Part shown: piece after piece, positions 1 through 5,651 of the stretch | How positions within the stretch are numbered: the first letter of the stretch is position 1 | Layout of the letters: each line of letters opens with the position of its first letter | Origin: Chloroflexota bacterium | GTDB taxonomy: Bacteria > Chloroflexota > UBA4733 | DNA length: 5,651 nt | NCBI GenBank assembly: GCA_025449435.1 | Contig: JANWJO010000173.1 | Location: forward strand, 1 to 5,651 | Reading direction: 5' to 3' | Notes under the pieces: model-generated | Database searches by the model: none | What the model saw: only the letters and a program-made list of their open reading frames with translations | Told to the model about the DNA's origin: nothing | Translations under genes and position numbers: made by a program

Positions 1-1
1 C

Positions 2-184
2 CACGCCATGCGTACGCTGCGTGGGGTTGCTGTGGTGAACAAACGTACGGTCACCCTCATTTTGCGCCTGGTGCTGGGCGAGGACGGACGGCTGGAGTAT
101 GAAGTGGAACGGCACGACGTTCGTCCCACCCGTGCCGGCGATAACACCAGACTCCCACTAGCGTTTCGAGGGAGTTTACTCTAA
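2..184 (+). CDS. 3' end of an unrecognised reading frame (partial, N-terminus outside window)
   Basis: This is the only + frame open from the window edge to 184, where it ends in TAA; the other two + frames hit stops within the first ~105 bases. The 60 visible residues alternate hydrophobic and charged residues (for example VTLILRLVLGEDGRLEYEVE), which would suit beta strands joined by a turn, and they end in a basic, arginine-rich tail. An ATG at 8-10 lies in frame but has no clear ribosome binding site, so the visible part is more likely a C-terminus than a complete small protein. I do not recognise a family. The stop is 233 bases before the start of the next gene, and no hairpin followed by a T-run lies between them, so its terminator is not apparent. 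A chance open frame in GC-rich DNA remains possible. Confidence 0.4.
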   Translation, partial: HAMRTLRGVAVVNKRTVTLILRLVLGEDGRLEYEVERHDVRPTRAGDNTRLPLAFRGSLL

Positions 185-327
185 GATTATGCTAATTTCA
201 TCCGTGGCCTCTGGTTGTGGCGAACGCGCCTTTTGGGCACCTGACTGCTTGACGGTTCATATCTATGAGTCGCTTCTATGCTATCTCGTCTGTTCCCTCA
301 GCCAGAGGCCACCAGCACCACACACAT

Positions 328-399
328 GCCTCGGCGGGCTGGGGCAAAGCCCTGCTAGGCTGTGCCTGCCGGATAGCGGCAGGCAGGCGAAAGCGTTCG
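328..399 (+). promoter_or_regulatory. Structured 5' leader: three consecutive hairpins before the ribosome binding site
   Basis: Three hairpins can be drawn by eye. First, GCCT (328-331) pairs with AGGC (357-360), enclosing GGGCT (336-340) paired with AGCCC (348-352). Second, TGCCTGCC (363-370) pairs perfectly with GGCAGGCA (378-385) around the loop GGATAGC. Third, CGAA (388-391) pairs with TTCG (396-399). None is followed by a T-run, so they do not look like intrinsic terminators. They end nine bases before the GGAGG of the downstream gene, which suits a role in controlling translation or message stability. Short motifs (GGGCAAAGCC, CTAGGC, ATAGCGG) recall parts of c-di-GMP-I riboswitches, but the full consensus is not met, so no family is assigned. 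Confidence 0.35.
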
Positions 400-407
400 T
401 GAGCCGT

Positions 408-412
408 GGAGG
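408..412 (+). promoter_or_regulatory. Ribosome binding site GGAGG that decides the start at 418
   Basis: GGAGG lies five bases before ATG 418. It overlaps the in-frame GTG at 406, which a caller could choose to get a frame four codons longer. That GTG cannot be served by this site, so ATG 418 is the supported start. It also places a normal signal peptide directly at the N-terminus. Confidence 0.75.
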
Positions 413-417
413 TCGAG

Positions 418-1209
418 ATGAGGCGAGGCAAGCCGGTCGCGCGTGAAGTGGCCCTGCTCATGACAGTCGCAGTGCTCGGGGTCACTGCTCCATCAGCATC
501 CGCTGGTTCCATGTTGTCCCAGGCTGTGCGCGCTCAAGGCGCCTACTCTCCCGCACAAGGCGTAGGAGGCCAGGATAACCAGGACCAGGCACGCGCCAAC
601 CCAAGCGTACACGTGGCGCAGGCCGTACCTCAGAATCCACCGTTGCAGCTTGTGCTCGGCCAACCCGCGGCGATTCCGCAAGTCAGCGGCTTTGTAGACC
701 GGCCGGTCCCGCTGATTTCCGCTCGGGGACCGTTAGCACTGCCATCTACCGCCTTGCGCACGCTTGGTGCGACGGCCAGGGTCGGGCAGGCGCAGCCGAA
801 CAGTGGTGCGACGACATTCGAGGCGCCCACTCCCGGTTGTAGTGGCGTCACGGGCGCCATAGCCATGCCTGCCATCCAGAATGCCCTTGTCGCTGCCCAC
901 GATGGCGACACGATAGACATCTGCGCTTCGGGCTCGCCCTACGGGGTGGTTAGTTCATCTGGCTACTATCTGGTGAGTCAGAACAACCTGACTATCCAGG
1001 GGGTCGGCGGCACAGTGGTGATCGACGCCGGCCGCGGCGCCCAGCAAGCGTATGGCTTTATCGTTTCCGGCACAGGCAATACCCTTAGCAGCCTGACCAT
1101 CCAGAATGCCATACAGGTGGGCGGTACAGGAGGCGATGGAGTTGCGCTGCGTGGCGGGCCCACCACCCTAAGCAAGCTGACGCTGACCAACAACGATATC
1201 GGGGTCTAG
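418..1209 (+). CDS. N-terminal part of an exported giant parallel beta-helix protein, ended by an in-frame TAG
   Basis: This 263-residue frame begins at ATG 418, after GGAGG. Residues 1-29 form a clear Sec signal peptide: a basic start (MRRGKPVAR), a hydrophobic core (VALLMTVAVLGV) and a probable cleavage site after SASA. Residues 30 to about 140 are an Ala/Pro/Gln-rich linker with low complexity. From about residue 151 the sequence AIQNALVAAHDGDTIDIC matches the usual entry into a pectate-lyase-like right-handed beta-helix (an amphipathic helix, then GDTI). The first rungs follow (LTIQGVGGTVVIDAG, LSSLTIQNA, LSKLTLTNND). Cys141 and Cys169 flank this cap and could form a disulfide. The frame stops at TAG 1207-1209 in the middle of a rung. 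The frame starting at 1213 continues in the same phase with the same repeat type, so this is almost certainly the front of one ancestral gene of 1571 codons. As it stands, the product would be an exported, incompletely folded stub. Confidence 0.8.
   Translation: MRRGKPVAREVALLMTVAVLGVTAPSASAGSMLSQAVRAQGAYSPAQGVGGQDNQDQARANPSVHVAQAVPQNPPLQLVLGQPAAIPQVSGFVDRPVPLISARGPLALPSTALRTLGATARVGQAQPNSGATTFEAPTPGCSGVTGAIAMPAIQNALVAAHDGDTIDICASGSPYGVVSSSGYYLVSQNNLTIQGVGGTVVIDAGRGAQQAYGFIVSGTGNTLSSLTIQNAIQVGGTGGDGVALRGGPTTLSKLTLTNNDIGV
1207..1209 (+). other. In-frame amber codon interrupting the beta-helix gene
   Basis: The codons around it read Asn-Asn-Asp-Ile-Gly-Val-TAG-Val-Leu-Gly-Val. There is no shift of frame on either side. 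Replacing TAG by a sense codon such as CAG gives a smooth beta-helix rung of the usual form (a strand, then a GxN-type turn). The intact gene's own terminator is also TAG (5131-5133), directly after a complete C-terminal domain. General reassignment of TAG to an amino acid is therefore unlikely. A nonsense mutation, a sequencing error or rare readthrough remain. Confidence 0.85.
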
Positions 1210-1212
1210 GTC

Positions 1213-4200
1213 TTGGGCGTCAGCGCCGGCTTCAACACCGTGACCGAAAGTTCGAACACCGCTAATAACCTGGCTGGACTGGTGGTTGACAGCGGCAGCG
1301 CCGCTGTGAACAGCGGCTGCAGCTTCTCCAACAACACCGGCAACACGCTTGCCAACGGCGTCGTGCTGCTCAATGGCGGCGCCCTGAGCGCTACGAACGC
1401 TACCTTTAACGGGAATCGAAACGCCGGTATCCGTGAACAGTCCGCCAGCACGTCCACCATTTCCTTCACGAACAGCGACGTCAGCAATAACGGGGATGGA
1501 CAAGGGGGAAGCGGACTGATCATGCTCGGCAATGGGAGCCTAACCAGCATCGGCACTACCTTCAATAATGATGAGGCTGCCGGCGTGGCCCTTGCGGACG
1601 CAACCGGCGCCGATGCCGCGACCACCGTCTCGCTGAGTGGCGGCATGGCGAACAACGATATCTTCACGGGAGCAGGCTTCGGCGTGGAGGTGGCGGCAGT
1701 CAATCCCACGGCCATCGATATCTCCGGGATGACCATCACCGGCGACACCATTGGAGTCGCCTTCCAGGGTCCCGGCTCCATTACCCCACTGGCCAGTGGC
1801 TTGACCAACGACAGCATCACCGGTAATCGTCAGTGGGGCTTTGAGGCCCTGGCGTCCGGAAACGTGCTCTCCTCAAGCAGCACCTTCAACGGCAATGGCA
1901 CCAGTGGCAACCGCTTCGGGGGCATCTTCATCGGCCCGGGAGTCACCGCCACAACGGTCCTCAATACGGTGAGAGCCTCAAGCAATACCGGTGACGGCCT
2001 GACCTACCAGTCGCCTAGCGCGCTCACCATTAACACCGGCACCTTCAGTTCCAACACCGGTACCAATGCCATTACCCTGGAAAGCGACGGGATCGATATC
2101 GAGGGCACCGATGCGCGGGCGACTCTGAATGCCGTGACAGCCGACAGCAATGCCGGAGAAGGCCTGGCGGACGAGAGCAACGGCTTGCAGGCCCTTGCCA
2201 CGGACACGTTCTCTGGCAACACGCGCTCTGGCGCGCTGTTCACAAAACTCATCGCAGGAACCCACGGGGTCAATACCTCGGTAGTATTCTCCGCGTTGAT
2301 GGCTCAGAGCAATGGCCGTGATGGTCTCACCTACAGCGAGAACGGGACCGGCACCATCACCGGCAATGGCAACGGTTCAGGTGCACAGATCAGCTTCTTC
2401 GACTCCAACCCTGTGAATGGCTTGAACATCACTGGCGGGGGTAGCACCTCGGTTAGCATCACAGGTGCTGAGGCTAGCAAGAATACCTATAACGGCCTAA
2501 ACTTCCAGAACGCAGGCCGCCTTAGCCTGACAAACGGCGCTTTTGGCACGGCTGGCTCTGGGAATACGCATGCCGGTATCTTGGTCGGTGGCACGTTCAC
2601 CAGCGTGAGCGTAATAGGTACCAGTGCCGACGGCAACGGTCGTCAGGGCATGATCGTCGTGGGCGCCGGCAACGGGGCTATCTCCGTCACCGGCGGCGGC
2701 GACTACAGTGGCAACGGCACGGTGTTGGCCAACTCCGGCATCCTCGTGAGCACGGGCCAGGCCAACGCCATCACGATCGGTGACGCGGCCAACACTATCA
2801 CGGCCAACAGCAACGGTGAGGATGCACTGACTTTCTATTCAGACGGCACCGACATCATCACCAACGTGAGCGCCAGCGGCAACGGCACCAATGTCAGCAA
2901 TGGCGGCCTCAATGCTGATGGCCTCTTCGACGGCGGCACCGGCACCCTGACAGTCAGCGGTAGCAGCTTTACGCGCAACGCAGACAACGGCATCGAGATA
3001 GGCTTGCCGTTCGCACCGCCGGGCACCATTGGTTCCGTGACCCTGACCAACATCGTGGCGAACCATAACGGCAGCGTGGGTCTACCGGTTCCCGGCGGCA
3101 GCAACGGTCTGCTGATCAACAAGACGGCCACCGGTGGGGTGACCATTGACCCCAGCCATTTCGACAACAATATCGACAATGGCATCCGCGACCTCGCGGT
3201 CGGGGCTCTTTCGATCAGTGGCGCCTCGGCCGGCGCCCGCACCACAATGGACACCAACGGCCATGACGGCCTGCAGGTGAATGAGCCGAGTAGCACCGCG
3301 GCGGTGCAGGTACCCGTCACGCTGAACTTCGTAGAGGCTAACGGCAATACGGGAACGGCTACAGGCTTCGGCGCCGGCGTGGAGCTGGACAACCGGGATG
3401 CCATCGCCGCTACCAACTCAGTCTTCGACAGCAACTTCATTGCCGGCGTGGCGCTGTACACCCGCAATGTGGTGGCAGGCGTTTCCGACACCTTTAACCT
3501 CGACGACTTCAGCGGCAACGCCAACGGCCCAACCAGCGGCAGTGATTACGATAAGGCTGGGCTGACGACCGATCATGTCGACACACTCGCCGTCAGCGTC
3601 ACCAACTCCACTCTCACCAACAACGGCAACGGTCCGGCCGGCGGCTCGGGTCTGTACGATAACCCCTGTAATGCCTGTTCGGCTATCACCGAGTCTCTCA
3701 GCCTACAAGGCGACACCATGAGTGGCAATAACACCGTTCAGACACTTAACGCGGGCTCGGGGCACAACGGTGGTGGTATCACCTTCAACAGCTCTGGGCG
3801 CACCGTCAGCACGCCGCGAGTCGCCGGCAGCCCCGCCAATCGTATCACCGGCAACGGCGTGGGGATCGTGATCACCAGGGATTTTGGCTCCACGCCAGTG
3901 GTCAGCGGCAGCCTTACAGGCAACGACCTGACCGGCAACTTGCGGGCAGCCGTGGAGGTGCTACCCGGCGGCGGCACGACCAACCTTTCCGGCCTGGCTT
4001 TCACCGGCAATGTGCTCTACGGCGGCCCCCTCGACACCGTGCCAGGCGCTACCCCAAGGGTGCTCGGTCCCAATGGCACGCTATCGAAGGCCGCCCAGCC
4101 CGCCGTCCAGCCCTCCTATGGCTATATCAGCTTCGACCCAGCCAGCGGTGGTCTTGACCTCTCCGGCAACTGGCTGGGTATCGCTGGAGTGGCCCCCGAC

Positions 4201-5133
4201 TATCTGGCAGGCTACCAACTTGGCGGAGGTGGCTTTAACGCCCCCAGCGCCACCCAAAACCCCAACATCCTGGGAACGGCGCCACCCGCCGTCCCCGCGG
4301 TCTACACCGACATCGGCGGCAACTGGAAGCTCTCGGGCAGCGTGGAGGTGCTCCGGCTAGGCCCCATCGCCCCCACCAGCTTGTCCGGCGGCGCGCCAGT
4401 CAGCCTACCGGTGACTGCGACGCTCAATGACGGCGCGGGGCACAACGTTTTCGACGGCCAACACGCTACCTTCCGGATCTTCAACGGTACGATGCTGCTG
4501 ACCTCCCAGAGCACCACCTTTACTGGTGGGACGGCCAGCGCCACCCTGAGCTTCACGGCGCCGAACAACCCTGGTAGCACCCCGCTGCCCTTGCAGGTGG
4601 TGGTGACGGCGGCTGACCGTGGGGTATCCGACAACTCTAGCAGCGTCTCGGTCCTACCGAACGGTTGCCAGTCTGTTACGTGGACCAATTTGGTCAATGT
4701 CAGCGTCAACGGCAGCACTCTGCAGCGTAACGCCAGCACCCAGGGCTGGACGGCTGGGGCCAGCGGCGCCAGCACTCTCTCCAGTGGCAACGGTAGCGTG
4801 CAGGTCACTGCGGACGCCACCATCACCGGCCGCATGATCGGCCTGACCCGTACAGAGAGCAGCCCTTCTTACAGCGACATCAATTATGCGATCGAGCTGC
4901 AGAGCGGCGGTACGCTAGATATTTATGAGTTGGGTCAGTGGCGTGCCAGCCCGGGCACCTACACCGTGGGCGATGTGCTCAAGGTGGCGGTGCAGAGCGG
5001 GGTGGTAAACTACTACCGCAATAGCACGCTGCTCTATAGCAGCCGGGTGGCGCCAAGCTATCCGCTCAAGGCGGACGCCTCGCTTCGCGATCCCAACGCC
5101 ATACTCAGCAATGCGGTTTTCTGTGGCTCATAG
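1213..5133 (+). CDS. Main part of the giant beta-helix protein: PbH1 rungs, Ig-like domain and C-terminal LamG-like domain
   Basis: Numbering is from ATG 418, so this covers residues 266-1571. Residues 266 to about 1240 are parallel beta-helix (PbH1) repeats with Asn/Gly/Ser/Thr ladders. Recurrent rungs look like NxGxGLxx: SNTGDGLTY, NGRDGLTYS, NADNGIEIG, NIDNGIRD, NGHDGLQVN. The helix ends in a capping segment with SGNWLG (about 1249-1254), a variant of the NWWG motif common at the end of such helices. About 1312-1416 looks like an Ig-like beta-sandwich with a Big_1-style pattern (SLPVTATLNDGAGHNVFDG, then ATLSFTAP). About 1417-1571 is a LamG-like module with landmarks VTWTNLVNVSV, GWTAGASG, YELGQW, GTYTVGDVLKVAV and VNYYRNSTLLYSS. 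Cys1417 and Cys1569 bracket this module and may be disulfide-linked. No LPXTG motif, C-terminal membrane segment or autotransporter barrel is visible, so the full protein is probably secreted or loosely surface-bound, with a likely binding or adhesive role. No catalytic residues can be assigned. TTG 1213 has only a weak binding site and no signal peptide, so independent expression would give a cytoplasmic fragment. The next in-frame ATG is at 1522, with GGGGGA at 1504-1509. Confidence 0.85.
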   Translation: MGVSAGFNTVTESSNTANNLAGLVVDSGSAAVNSGCSFSNNTGNTLANGVVLLNGGALSATNATFNGNRNAGIREQSASTSTISFTNSDVSNNGDGQGGSGLIMLGNGSLTSIGTTFNNDEAAGVALADATGADAATTVSLSGGMANNDIFTGAGFGVEVAAVNPTAIDISGMTITGDTIGVAFQGPGSITPLASGLTNDSITGNRQWGFEALASGNVLSSSSTFNGNGTSGNRFGGIFIGPGVTATTVLNTVRASSNTGDGLTYQSPSALTINTGTFSSNTGTNAITLESDGIDIEGTDARATLNAVTADSNAGEGLADESNGLQALATDTFSGNTRSGALFTKLIAGTHGVNTSVVFSALMAQSNGRDGLTYSENGTGTITGNGNGSGAQISFFDSNPVNGLNITGGGSTSVSITGAEASKNTYNGLNFQNAGRLSLTNGAFGTAGSGNTHAGILVGGTFTSVSVIGTSADGNGRQGMIVVGAGNGAISVTGGGDYSGNGTVLANSGILVSTGQANAITIGDAANTITANSNGEDALTFYSDGTDIITNVSASGNGTNVSNGGLNADGLFDGGTGTLTVSGSSFTRNADNGIEIGLPFAPPGTIGSVTLTNIVANHNGSVGLPVPGGSNGLLINKTATGGVTIDPSHFDNNIDNGIRDLAVGALSISGASAGARTTMDTNGHDGLQVNEPSSTAAVQVPVTLNFVEANGNTGTATGFGAGVELDNRDAIAATNSVFDSNFIAGVALYTRNVVAGVSDTFNLDDFSGNANGPTSGSDYDKAGLTTDHVDTLAVSVTNSTLTNNGNGPAGGSGLYDNPCNACSAITESLSLQGDTMSGNNTVQTLNAGSGHNGGGITFNSSGRTVSTPRVAGSPANRITGNGVGIVITRDFGSTPVVSGSLTGNDLTGNLRAAVEVLPGGGTTNLSGLAFTGNVLYGGPLDTVPGATPRVLGPNGTLSKAAQPAVQPSYGYISFDPASGGLDLSGNWLGIAGVAPDYLAGYQLGGGGFNAPSATQNPNILGTAPPAVPAVYTDIGGNWKLSGSVEVLRLGPIAPTSLSGGAPVSLPVTATLNDGAGHNVFDGQHATFRIFNGTMLLTSQSTTFTGGTASATLSFTAPNNPGSTPLPLQVVVTAADRGVSDNSSSVSVLPNGCQSVTWTNLVNVSVNGSTLQRNASTQGWTAGASGASTLSSGNGSVQVTADATITGRMIGLTRTESSPSYSDINYAIELQSGGTLDIYELGQWRASPGTYTVGDVLKVAVQSGVVNYYRNSTLLYSSRVAPSYPLKADASLRDPNAILSNAVFCGS

Positions 5134-5158
5134 ACCTCCTGGAATCGCCTTTACCCGT

Positions 5159-5344
5159 CACCTCGGGAGTTACGGAGCATTACTGCTACAGCGACTCGCG
5201 GCTGGCGCCGATCTGGAGGCCGCTGCCGCGCCCAACGCGGGCGGTATGCCCGGCGCCGCCGCCCTGCCGCACGCGGCGGTGTTCGGCATGACCGAGGCCA
5301 TCGACGTCCTCGTGGCGGCCGGCGCCCGCATCCATAGCATCGAG
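5159..5344 (+). pseudogene. Ankyrin-repeat-like coding remnant
   Basis: In the + frame that includes 5183, this stretch reads as an ankyrin-like segment: LLLQRLAAGADLEAAAAP, then LPHAAVFGMTEAIDVLVAAG, then ARIHSIE. The AAGADLEA and HAAVFGMTEAIDVLVAAGA pieces fit the ankyrin pattern, in which a helix pair is followed by a turn carrying AGAD or AGA. No start codon with a ribosome binding site precedes it. The only nearby in-frame ATG (5111) lies inside the 3' end of the beta-helix gene in another frame. After about 5344 the similarity stops, although the frame stays open. A full ankyrin protein would need several more repeats, so this is most likely an internal fragment left by deletion. The family assignment rests on recalled patterns only. 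Confidence 0.45.
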
Positions 5345-5400
5345 GGGGAAGTAGGCGTCAGACTCGGGCCGAGTGCGGCCATTCTAGACCGGTATGAACA

Positions 5401-5408
5401 AGGAAAGG
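5401..5408 (+). promoter_or_regulatory. Ribosome binding site AGGAAAGG for the VOC gene
   Basis: The purine-rich AGGAAAGG ends ten bases before ATG 5419. An overlapping ATG at 5411, in another frame, is too close to this site (two bases). The 5419 frame is the one that gives a VOC-type protein, and a TGA at 5395-5397 closes that frame just upstream, which supports the choice of 5419. Confidence 0.55.
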
Positions 5409-5418
5409 AAATGATCCA

Positions 5419-5651
5419 ATGTCAGCATCCCAGGAGAGTCAGCCCACCCTCGATTCGGTCGCGCCTCGCTTTCTGGTCGGAGATATGGGGCAAGCCCTGG
5501 CATTTTATGGGCAACTCGGCTTTGCGGCCACCTATCACGACGAGGGGTTCGCCATGGTCGAACGTGACGGGATCGCGCTGCAGTGGAATGTCTCCGATCC
5601 AACACAAGAACCACGAGAGGGTTGCCGGGTGTGTTATATCGGCGTCACCAA
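5419..5651 (+). CDS. VOC (glyoxalase/bleomycin resistance) family protein, 5' part
   Basis: The visible 77 residues form the first beta-alpha-beta-beta-beta unit of the vicinal oxygen chelate fold. A strand (residues 14-20, VAPRFLV) leads into a helix with the hallmark ALAFYGQLGF (26-35). The strands FAMVERDGIALQW (44-56) follow. The FYxxLGF and RDGIxLxW patterns are typical of glyoxalase, dioxygenase and bleomycin-binding members. The spacing and the DEGF segment resemble the drug-binding (bleomycin resistance) type most. Gln55 occupies the position where metal-dependent members often carry a His or Gln ligand. Members are usually 115-150 residues, so about half is beyond the window edge, including any second-half ligands. 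Substrate and function cannot be told from this part. It lies 285 bases after the beta-helix gene, with the ankyrin-like remnant between them, and is probably transcribed separately. Confidence 0.8.
   Translation, partial: MSASQESQPTLDSVAPRFLVGDMGQALAFYGQLGFAATYHDEGFAMVERDGIALQWNVSDPTQEPREGCRVCYIGVT

Larger units (their letters stand above)
185..417 (+). other. Intergenic leader region upstream of the beta-helix gene
   Basis: This stretch has no convincing gene. The frame open from 189 encodes a Cys/Pro-rich, unfamiliar sequence that runs into the next gene in a different frame. A sequence resembling a -35 box, TTGACG, lies at 249-254. The possible -10 hexamers after it, TTCTAT at 274-279 and TATGCT at 277-282, sit 19 and 22 bases away, so the promoter is only a weak candidate. 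If transcription starts near 290, the transcript would carry a leader of about 130 bases containing the hairpins annotated separately at 328-399. The region ends with GGAGG at 408-412. Confidence 0.5.

Noticed and set aside
363..385. The strong 8-bp hairpin as a rho-independent terminator of the upstream frame.
   Set aside because: No T-run follows, it is about 180 bases past the upstream stop, and it sits next to the ribosome binding site of the next gene.
406..417. An alternative GTG start four codons upstream for the beta-helix gene.
   Set aside because: The GGAGG overlaps this GTG and is properly spaced only for ATG 418.
189..446. An 85-codon + frame in the leader.
   Set aside because: It starts without a ribosome binding site, has unusual Cys/Pro/Gly composition, overlaps the true start of the beta-helix gene in another frame, and covers the hairpin leader.
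1207..1209. TAG as a generally reassigned sense codon.
   Set aside because: The same gene ends at a TAG directly after a complete C-terminal domain, and reading on past 5133 in that frame gives a sequence unlike a protein domain.
1206..1820. A 204-codon open frame on the - strand.
   Set aside because: It is antisense to the beta-helix gene and rich in Pro/Leu/Ser/Val, as expected from the reverse complement of Asn/Gly/Thr/Ser codons; it resembles no known protein.
2835..3524. A 229-codon open frame on the - strand.
   Set aside because: It is another antisense shadow of biased codons inside the beta-helix repeats, with low-complexity Pro/Leu/Ser content.
4302..4835. A 177-codon open frame on the - strand.
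   Set aside because: It lies opposite the Ig-like and LamG-like domains, which are clearly coding on the + strand.

Overview
The window is about 60% GC and carries genes on the + strand only. It suggests a free-living environmental bacterium, but nothing seen here fixes the phylum. There is no insertion sequence, tRNA, rRNA or CRISPR array.

Layout: (1) 2-184, the 3' end of an unrecognised reading frame that enters from upstream. (2) 185-417, a non-coding leader with a weak promoter candidate and three consecutive hairpins ending just before a strong ribosome binding site (GGAGG). (3) 418-5133, one very large gene for an exported, repeat-rich right-handed parallel beta-helix protein. It has a signal peptide, an Ala/Pro/Gln-rich linker, roughly 1100 residues of beta-helix rungs, an Ig-like domain and a C-terminal LamG-like domain. 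The frame is cut by a single in-frame TAG at 1207-1209, so gene callers will see two ORFs, 418-1209 and 1213-5133. Reading frame, codon bias and the beta-helix repeat pattern all continue across the stop. The simplest reading is a nonsense mutation (for example CAG to TAG) or a sequencing error in one ancestral gene. (4) 5134-5400, which contains an ankyrin-like coding remnant with no convincing start or end. (5) 5419-5651, the start of a glyoxalase/bleomycin-resistance (VOC) family gene that runs off the window.

The genes do not form an obvious pathway. The giant beta-helix protein would act outside the cell, probably binding a polysaccharide or a surface. The VOC protein is a small cytoplasmic enzyme or drug-binding protein, and the ankyrin piece between them looks like debris. 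The points most worth a second look are the amber interruption of the giant gene and its structured 5' leader, which shares some short motifs with c-di-GMP-I riboswitches but was not confirmed as one.
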